A stretch of DNA of 64,000 nt, from contig JAQXJR010000025.1 of the NCBI GenBank assembly GCA_029009055.1, forward strand, positions 1 through 64,000, given 5' to 3'. Shown piece by piece: positions 55,410 to 61,370 of the stretch (its first letter is position 1; each line of letters opens with the position of its first letter). Both the position numbers and the translations under genes were made by a program. The DNA comes from Eubacteriales bacterium. GTDB taxonomy: Bacteria > Bacillota > Clostridia > Peptostreptococcales > Anaerovoracaceae. Below the pieces are notes generated by a model. That model was not told the origin of the DNA, made no database searches, and worked only from the letters and a program-made list of their open reading frames with translations.

Positions 55410-55438
55410 ATTAAAATCATCAGTCTTTCCACTGACAA
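55410..55438 (-). promoter_or_regulatory. Promoter of the surface-protein gene
   Basis: On the minus strand TTGTCA (55433-55438), 17-nt spacer, TTTAAT (55410-55415), about 45 nt before the ATG. Confidence 0.5.
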
Positions 55439-56360
55439 TTGAACATAACATCCAATCCACGTTGTAAGTGTCTGTCCCAAAGATTATGCGGCATCAGTTT
55501 CCGGTGAACCTAAAATCCGCGCTTCTTCACCTGATACCGGAGGCATATATGCCGTAATATATTTGCAACAAAAATAGCATCCAGGATACCAGAGCCACAA
55601 TTCACAGTATCGCCGAAATGAATAATACTTCAGTGTAAGTTGTGATGTTGTGTAAAAGACAAGAAAGGCTTAGACGTTATATGACTATAAAACAGGGAGC
55701 AAAGAAACCCCCTGTCTTCACCATATCAGGCAACTCCGACGGCTCGCGCTGGCTCTTAGCACAGCCTGCGGTTCGCGGAATTATCTGACAGTGGAAATAA
55801 ACGTTCTATAGAAAACCCACCAAACCAGAAATCATCAAAACTTAATCACCGAGAAATTTATAGAGGGCTATAGAAGCGCAGCATTCACAAAACATCGGTG
55901 CCGGTTACGCAAAGCTGAAACACAGAGCGGTCTGGCGATTGGCACCAAAATTCACTTTAAACAAAAAATGCATATGTATAGTTTTTAACTATACATATAT
56001 TTAACATTCTATCCCTTATATAAATTCCTTTTATAGTTTACCACTGTAGTTTCAGTTAGGCAATCTTAATCACATCATTTTCACGGTAAATATTGTGTAA
56101 ATCATGAGGATGGAGACCGAGATGTTTGAGAGCCGGGCCTGGGGTACTTGGGGTATTGGGACGACTTACGACGCCTGCCTGCTCCGGAGATGTATTGCCT
56201 TCTGGGTTTTCGATGTTGAAGTTTAGAGGGGCGAGTTCCGGATGGTGAGACAGGTCCGGGACATATGACCCCGCCGCCGTGATAAATGTCCCGAAATCAA
56301 AAGGCAAGCTGTGGATGGATAACCGGCGCGCGCAGATAAAGGCGCGCGGGCATCGGTTCA
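55439..56360. other. Gene-less stretch upstream of the surface-protein gene
   Basis: No convincing gene in about 900 bp; A/T-rich to 56050, then GC-richer. ATATGTATAGTT/AACTATACATAT (55972-55998) is a perfect 12-bp inverted repeat with a TTT loop. ACAGGG/CCCTGT (about 55692-55715) followed by TTTTA on the minus strand may be a terminator. An open frame at 56056-56523 ends in a tail PALKHLGLHPHDLHNIYREN that I do not recognise; it overlaps the lysS terminators and is not called. Confidence 0.5.
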
Positions 56361-56368
56361 ACCAGGAA

Positions 56369-56486
56369 GCGCCCGGAACGGGCGCCCTCAACTTTAATAT
56401 AAAAACAGCGCCCGGAACGGGCGCCTTCATCTCGAAAACTAAAAAAGCTGCCGCGATTGGTTGGAAATAAACCTTTCGTGGCAGCT
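56369..56486 (-). terminator. Triple hairpin terminator of lysS
   Basis: On the minus strand AGCTGCCACGAA/TCGCGGCAGCT then TTTTTT (56441-56486). Then GGCGCCCG/CGGGCGC with TTTTT (56408-56424) and the same hairpin again (56369-56385). Two hairpins are copies of GCGCCCGGAACGGGCGC. Confidence 0.8.
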
Positions 56487-56564
56487 CTGCAGCCCCCCGG
56501 ATGCCCGGAGGGAGAACCTCCAAGGCCCGGAGGGAAATACCTATATTATGCTTTGCTGGCTGGA

Positions 56565-58718
56565 CTAGTACAGCTTAGCGCCGGCAGGGATGTGGTCATC
56601 GACCATAAGCAGGTGCAGCTTCTCCTCGCCGTCTTCCTCGTGAACGGCTGAGATCAGCATGCCGCAGGAATCTATGCCCATCATCTTACGAGGCGGCAGG
56701 TTCAGTATCGCGATCGCGGTCTTACCGATCAGGTCTTCCGGCTTATAGTACATCTTAATACCAGACAGGATCGTGCGGTCTGTGCCCGTGCCGTCGTCCA
56801 GGGTGAACTGGAGCAGCTTCTTAGACTTAGGGACCTCGACGCAGTCCTTGATCTTAACGGCTCTGAAGTCGGACTTACTGAACGTGTCGAAATCGACGAA
56901 GTCGGAGAAGAGCGGCTCGACATGGACCTTAGTGAAGTCGAGCGGCTCGCCGGCTGTGGCAGGGTCGACGTAAAGCGTGGCAGGGCCGGCGAACGTCGAC
57001 GCTGCTGGCGTTTCGGCAGCGGCTTCTGTTTCCGCGGACGCTTCAGCTGGAGCCTCAGCGTAGGCCTGAGGCTCGCCGGAGGCAGCTTCCGCGGATGGCT
57101 TTGCTGTATCGAGAGGCTTCATGGTCGGGAAGAGGATGACGTCGCGGATGGACGGCTGGTTCGTGATCAGCATGACTATTCTGTCCACGCCGATTCCCAG
57201 GCCGCCTGTCGGAGGCATTCCAACTTCCAGAGCGTTTACGAAGTCCATATCCATAGGATGGGCCTCGTCGTCCAGACCTGTGTCTCTCTCCTTCTGCTGC
57301 TCTACGAATCTCTCGTACTGGTCTATAGGGTCGTTCAGCTCGGAGAAGGCGTTACCGATCTCCCAACCGTTAATATACGCTTCGAAACGGCGCGTGATGC
57401 GAGGGTCCTTAGGATCTCTCTTTGCTAATGGGGAGATCTCCACCGGGTGACCCATCAGGAAGCAAGGGCCGTCCATGAGGCCCGGGTACTCCTCTGCGTA
57501 GTCTTCGAACATCTCAGCGATGATCTTACCGCGGGTCCACTTATTCACCTCGTTCGCGTCCATGCCATAGTCGATTGCGGCCTTACGCGCGTCTTCGTCT
57601 GTCTCTATGGAATTAAAGTCGATTCCGGTCACCTGGATAACCGCGTCTGTCATGTCGAGGCGCCTCCAAGGCGGTGTCACGTCGAATTCCTTCTCGCCGT
57701 ACTTAATGATCGGCGTTCCGTTAATGGCCATCTGCGCGCGGTACACGATCTGCTCCGTGATGTCCATCATGTTGTCCAAGTTTCCGTAGGACATATAGCA
57801 TTCCATGGATGTGTATTCCGGGTTATGGCGCTGGTCCATTCCCTCATTTCTGAAGCAAGGGCCCATCTCGTATACTCGGTCCAGACCGCCTACGATGCAT
57901 CTCTTAAGATAAAGCTCTGTGGCTATCCTTAAGTACATGTCGATGTCGAGGGCGTTATGGTGTGTTATGAACGGACGGGCAGCGGCGCCGCCTGCAATGG
58001 TCTGCAGGATCGGGGTCGTGACTTCGAGGAAGCCGTAGTCCTTCTCCAGTACCTCGCGGATGATGTTCTCTATCTTAGCGCGGCTCACGAACGTGTCGCG
58101 GACGTCCTTATTCATGATGAGGTCTACGTAGCGCTGGCGGTATCTCAGGTCCGGGTCCTTCAGGCCGTTCCACTTCTCCGGCAGTACCTGAAGTGACTTA
58201 GTGAGCAAAACGATCCTGGTGACGTGGATGGAGATCTCTCCGGTCCTGGTCTTGAACACATGGCCTTCTATTCCGCAAATGTCTCCTATGTCGTAGGTCT
58301 TAAACCACTTATATTCGTCTGTTCCGATGTCGTCTCTGCGGACGTAGCACTGGATCCTGCCCTGCTTATCCTGGATGTCGAAGAATGATGCCTTACCCAT
58401 GACACGCTTGCTCATGATCCTGCCGGCTATGGAGACTTCCATCTCTGGCGCCGGAGCTTCAGCGTTTTCGTCTGCCGCGCCTGCTTCTGGAGCCGCCTGA
58501 GCGAGCGCTGCCTCTTCCTTTGCGAAATCATCCTTAATGTCCTGGCTCCAGTTCTTCACGTCCCATGTCTCGTGGAGGTATGGGTTGCGGCCGGCTTCTA
58601 CCAGGTCCTTAAGCTTCTGTCTTCTTATCTTTCTCTGCTCGCTGAGGCCTTCTTCGTACGCGTCTTCCTCAGCGCTGACGCCTGCCGGCGCCTTAGCGTT
58701 CTTATTTTCCTTAGTCAT
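56565..58718 (-). CDS. lysS: Lysyl-tRNA synthetase (class II) fused to a tRNA-binding domain
   Basis: 717 residues against about 500 usual. Anticodon-binding OB fold about 95-200 (ISIAG-like VSIAGRIMSKRV). Catalytic domain to about 530 with motif 2 FRNEGMDQRHNPEYTSME and motif 3 GGLGIGVDRIVML. Then a 70-residue Ala/Glu/Pro-rich linker (about 533-600) and a C-terminal MetRS-beta/Trbp111-type domain (about 605-717: FRAVKIKDCVEVPKSKKLL, ILNLPPRKMMG, GMLISA). A second Ala-rich insert lies at about 68-92. The linker DNA contains the dispersed element (57075-57105). ATG at 58718 with GGAG. Follows greA by 128 nt. Confidence 0.93.
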   Translation of the reverse strand: MTKENKNAKAPAGVSAEEDAYEEGLSEQRKIRRQKLKDLVEAGRNPYLHETWDVKNWSQDIKDDFAKEEAALAQAAPEAGAADENAEAPAPEMEVSIAGRIMSKRVMGKASFFDIQDKQGRIQCYVRRDDIGTDEYKWFKTYDIGDICGIEGHVFKTRTGEISIHVTRIVLLTKSLQVLPEKWNGLKDPDLRYRQRYVDLIMNKDVRDTFVSRAKIENIIREVLEKDYGFLEVTTPILQTIAGGAAARPFITHHNALDIDMYLRIATELYLKRCIVGGLDRVYEMGPCFRNEGMDQRHNPEYTSMECYMSYGNLDNMMDITEQIVYRAQMAINGTPIIKYGEKEFDVTPPWRRLDMTDAVIQVTGIDFNSIETDEDARKAAIDYGMDANEVNKWTRGKIIAEMFEDYAEEYPGLMDGPCFLMGHPVEISPLAKRDPKDPRITRRFEAYINGWEIGNAFSELNDPIDQYERFVEQQKERDTGLDDEAHPMDMDFVNALEVGMPPTGGLGIGVDRIVMLITNQPSIRDVILFPTMKPLDTAKPSAEAASGEPQAYAEAPAEASAETEAAAETPAASTFAGPATLYVDPATAGEPLDFTKVHVEPLFSDFVDFDTFSKSDFRAVKIKDCVEVPKSKKLLQFTLDDGTGTDRTILSGIKMYYKPEDLIGKTAIAILNLPPRKMMGIDSCGMLISAVHEEDGEEKLHLLMVDDHIPAGAKLY
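57075..57105 (+). repeat. Dispersed two-box element inside lysS
   Basis: GCCGGAGGCA (57075-57084), 9-nt spacer, GATGGCTTTGCT (57094-57105), matching 29084-29118 and 34393-34424. It lies in frame in the linker between the catalytic and tRNA-binding domains. Confidence 0.7.
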
Positions 58719-58760
58719 TTATTTCTCCGTTGGTTATAAATTCAGCCTGCCGCCATACAT

Positions 58761-58833
58761 TCGGGGCAATGGGGATATTCAGTCTTTTCCCAAACGCTCG
58801 GGGCAATGGGGATATTCAGTCTTTTCCCAAACG
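58761..58833. repeat. 37-bp direct repeat between greA and lysS
   Basis: TCGGGGCAATGGGGATATTC followed by AGTCTTTTCCCAAACG occurs at 58761-58797 and 58798-58833 with no mismatch over 36 bp. It fills most of the greA-lysS spacer. Confidence 0.9.
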
Positions 58834-58846
58834 ATTTCGGTCCGGC

Positions 58847-59338
58847 TTATATTTCTGTCTGCGTGATGTCCTGGATCTCGTAGTGGAACTTCTTCCCCTT
58901 AGGTGTCACGATCTCGACGATGTCGCCGACTGCCTTACCGCTCAGGCCTCTTCCGATCGGGGAGGAGCTGGATACGCGGATAGGGTCTGAGAACGGGTCT
59001 ACGCCTGTTCCGACGATGGCGAAAGACTTCTCGCTGCCGTCGTCTGTGGACTTAACCTTAACTGTCATGCCGAGGCCGACCTTGGAAACGTCGATGGATG
59101 TTACGATAATGGCGTTATTCAGCCTGTTCTGCAGTCTGGTCAGCTCTTCGTGGAGTTTCGCCTGTTTCTCCTTAGCGGCGTCGTATTCAGCGTTCTCGGA
59201 CAGGTCTCCGTAGGATCTCGCTTCTTTCAGTTCTTCAGCGACTTCCTTCTTCTTAACGTTGACCATTTCTTCGTATTCGGCCTGCAGTTTATCGTACTCT
59301 TTCTGGGTCATCTGTATGCCCTGGTTCTCGTCTGGCAT
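58847..59338 (-). CDS. greA: Transcription elongation factor GreA
   Basis: Rescues backtracked RNA polymerase by promoting transcript cleavage. From the ATG at 59338 it has 163 residues, close to the usual 157-160. The N-terminal coiled coil holds the acidic tip (YGDLSENAEYDAAKEKQ); the C-terminal domain has SPIGRGLSGKAVGD. AGGAG lies 7 nt before the ATG. An in-frame start at 59458 would add unrelated Gly/Pro-rich residues. Promoter at 59560-59588; lysS follows. Confidence 0.95.
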   Translation of the reverse strand: MPDENQGIQMTQKEYDKLQAEYEEMVNVKKKEVAEELKEARSYGDLSENAEYDAAKEKQAKLHEELTRLQNRLNNAIIVTSIDVSKVGLGMTVKVKSTDDGSEKSFAIVGTGVDPFSDPIRVSSSSPIGRGLSGKAVGDIVEIVTPKGKKFHYEIQDITQTEI

Positions 59339-59390
59339 GTTGTCTCCTTTCTTACTTGAAAAATATTTAAGCACCGCGGGGGCGCATGTA

Positions 59391-59431
59391 GCCTCCGGCC
59401 TTCCGGGGTTGCTGCCTCCGGCCTTCCGGGG
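59391..59431. repeat. 18-bp repeat GCCTCCGGCCTTCCGGGG, two copies
   Basis: Exact copies at 59391-59408 and 59414-59431 in the greA leader. Contains the GCCTCCGGC box of the dispersed element. Confidence 0.8.
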
Positions 59432-59559
59432 CCCCTGGCCGCGCCGCGCGGTGATCAATCAGCTTTCTAATGAAAAAACTAAATCTGATGCTAAAAATCA
59501 ATAACTATCGTAAAAATCGCGCCTTCAGGGCATAGTCCGCCCTTCGACTGCGACTAAAA

Positions 59560-59588
59560 ATTATACCATAACCCGCAAGCTTTGTAAA
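59560..59588 (-). promoter_or_regulatory. Promoter of greA-lysS
   Basis: On the minus strand TTTACA (59583-59588), 17-nt spacer, TATAAT (59560-59565). The leader to the greA ATG is about 215 nt. Confidence 0.7.
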
Positions 59589-60056
59589 TCAAAGCCTGCG
59601 GGAAATTGCGGGCGAAGTCGACTTCGTGTTTGCGGTGCCGGCATATCGGTTTAGAGGATGCTTGCTGTTTTTGCTTAGATGATGCCGGCGCCATTTAGCT
59701 TTGGAAAAAAATCCGTGAATTCGACCTCTGGATTTCCAATTTGGAAAAAAATATTTATAATCGAGGCGCAAATTCCCAATCCGGTTTTTGACGGCGCTGC
59801 GATCGTACGTCAGCGCAAACATCTTCAGACACCTTCATCTGCGTCCGAATATATTTACATCGCAAAGAATATATATTCATTCCTCAGTTGAAATGTTCTG
59901 CTAGCAGAACATCTCATTATTACAGTAAAGTGTGCCGGAGGATGGTTAGATTGCTCCAACTGAGTTATTGAAAAAATATCCGTCCGATTCGAAAAATAAA
60001 TTCCATTTTGGAAATTTCAGGACCGTTCCGGCGGATATTTTTCCAATGCATAATAA
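59589..60056. other. Gene-less stretch with palindromes
   Basis: No gene supported. TTTCCAA-T-TTGGAAA (59733-59747) lies beside two TTTGGAAAAAAAT copies (near 59701 and 59741). ATGTTCTGCTAGCAGAACAT (59893-59912) is a perfect 20-bp palindrome. Confidence 0.55.
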
Positions 60057-60142
60057 AATCGTATACAATCCAGCTATTGATGGTCAGATTGTATACGATC
60101 AACTACTTTACGCGGAGTTTAACCGTTAAATTGTATACGATT
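60057..60142. promoter_or_regulatory. Three operator-like 14-bp motifs GATTGTATACGATT
   Basis: Copies at 60057-60070 (reverse), 60087-60100 and 60129-60142, spaced about 30 and 42 bp. The core TTGTATAC resembles GntR-family operators such as that of Bacillus gntR. No gene start is near; the racemase 3' end is 20 bp away. Confidence 0.6.
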
Positions 60143-60161
60143 CAGCAATAATCGCGGCAGC

Positions 60162-61370
60162 TTAGCGCACGAAGTAGCGGTGGACGTCGACGGAGCCGGT
60201 CGTGTAGAGCATCGAACCGTAGTCGACGTCGAATTCAACGATGTCGCCGACCCGAATAGGATCGGCGCAGTCTTCTACATCTATGATGGTGTGGTCGGAC
60301 GACGCGCCGATCACCTTAATAGCCGGGTCGCAAGGGAAGATATCGTCGAGCGACCCGTAGTCGGCCTTACCGACCGCGAGTAGGGCCCTGGCGCGGTCAC
60401 CATGGTCTTCGTAGCTCATCTTATGGCCGAAGGCGTCCACACCGATCGTCCCGATAGGGTGAGTCGGCTTCACCTTTGCTTCTATGACTTCAGCGCGAAG
60501 AGTGAAAACATCGTGATGCATACCCTCCTGCTCGTAACCGTAGAACACGCCCAGGTCGCGGGCGTTCAGGATGCCCTCGCCGACGCGGAGATTGTTTATG
60601 CCCTCCGGGATCTCGTGGTCCATGACCCGCATCAGGCTCGAAGTCGCGCCGCCGGAAACTATGTCCAGCTTGCGGCCTATGGCAGCCTCGACGCGGCGGG
60701 CGATCTCAACCAGCTCCTCCAGCTTATCGCGGGTCGCGACTATGGAACCGTAACAGCCCACATTCATGCCAACTCCAGCGAGATAAAGGCCGGGGAGACT
60801 TTGCTCGACCTTAACGGCGGCGTCCACCAGTTCGTCGCGGTCCCAGAAACCCTCGCGCAGGTCGCCCATCTCAGCCATGAGGACCACGGAATGCGGCTTC
60901 TTCTGACGGATGGCCTCGCGGTTCAGCGCTTCCATGACTTCCAGCTCGCTGTTCAGGCTGTACTCGGCGTATTTCACGACCTCCGCCGCCTCCGACTTCA
61001 TCGGGATGCGGATCATCATCATCGGCAGGTCTATGCCGTGCGCTTTCAAGGCGCGAAGCTGGCTGATACGAGAGGAACCGAGCATTTTCACGCCGGCGCG
61101 GACGTAGCAGTCGACCGCTTCCGGAATCGCGGACATGCCCTTAACGACGCCCGTGATCTCTATGCCCTGGTCCAGGCAGGCCCGGCGGACCCGGCGGATG
61201 TTCTCCTCCAGGTGGCTGAGGTTGATCTCAAGCTCCGGGTAGCGGTGGACCTGGCTAGCAAAGCCACCCCCCCGGCCTTCGCTCGCGCCTCCAGTGCCTG
61301 CACCGCAAGCCTCTTCCGGCGCCTTATTTTCAGCCGGTTTTCCGGTTTCTTCCGGCTTAGTTTCTGTCAT
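60162..61370 (-). CDS. PLP-dependent amino acid racemase (alanine/ornithine racemase family)
   Basis: 402 residues, fold III PLP enzyme. The PLP lysine is in ITGVVKGMSAIPE (about residue 76); GSSRISQL, LMAEMGDLREG, GMNVGCYG, SGGATSSL and LRVGEGIL follow the YhfX/ornithine racemase pattern rather than classical Alr. Clostridial ornithine racemase works in ornithine fermentation; substrate here is inferred only. Residues 1-40 are Glu/Pro/Gly-rich. The ATG at 61370 follows GGAGGGAG and overlaps the end of the synthetase gene by 14 nt. AGCAAAGC lies in the 5' coding part. Confidence 0.8.
   Translation of the reverse strand: MTETKPEETGKPAENKAPEEACGAGTGGASEGRGGGFASQVHRYPELEINLSHLEENIRRVRRACLDQGIEITGVVKGMSAIPEAVDCYVRAGVKMLGSSRISQLRALKAHGIDLPMMMIRIPMKSEAAEVVKYAEYSLNSELEVMEALNREAIRQKKPHSVVLMAEMGDLREGFWDRDELVDAAVKVEQSLPGLYLAGVGMNVGCYGSIVATRDKLEELVEIARRVEAAIGRKLDIVSGGATSSLMRVMDHEIPEGINNLRVGEGILNARDLGVFYGYEQEGMHHDVFTLRAEVIEAKVKPTHPIGTIGVDAFGHKMSYEDHGDRARALLAVGKADYGSLDDIFPCDPAIKVIGASSDHTIIDVEDCADPIRVGDIVEFDVDYGSMLYTTGSVDVHRYFVR

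Noticed and set aside
56056..56523. 155-codon open frame on the minus strand
   Set aside because: It contains the three lysS terminator hairpins, has no ribosome binding site and shows repeat-derived residues; its tail resembles nothing I know.
59589..59891. Two short open frames of about 70-77 codons, one on each strand, downstream of the racemase
   Set aside because: They overlap each other on opposite strands, lack ribosome binding sites and run through repeats and palindromes.
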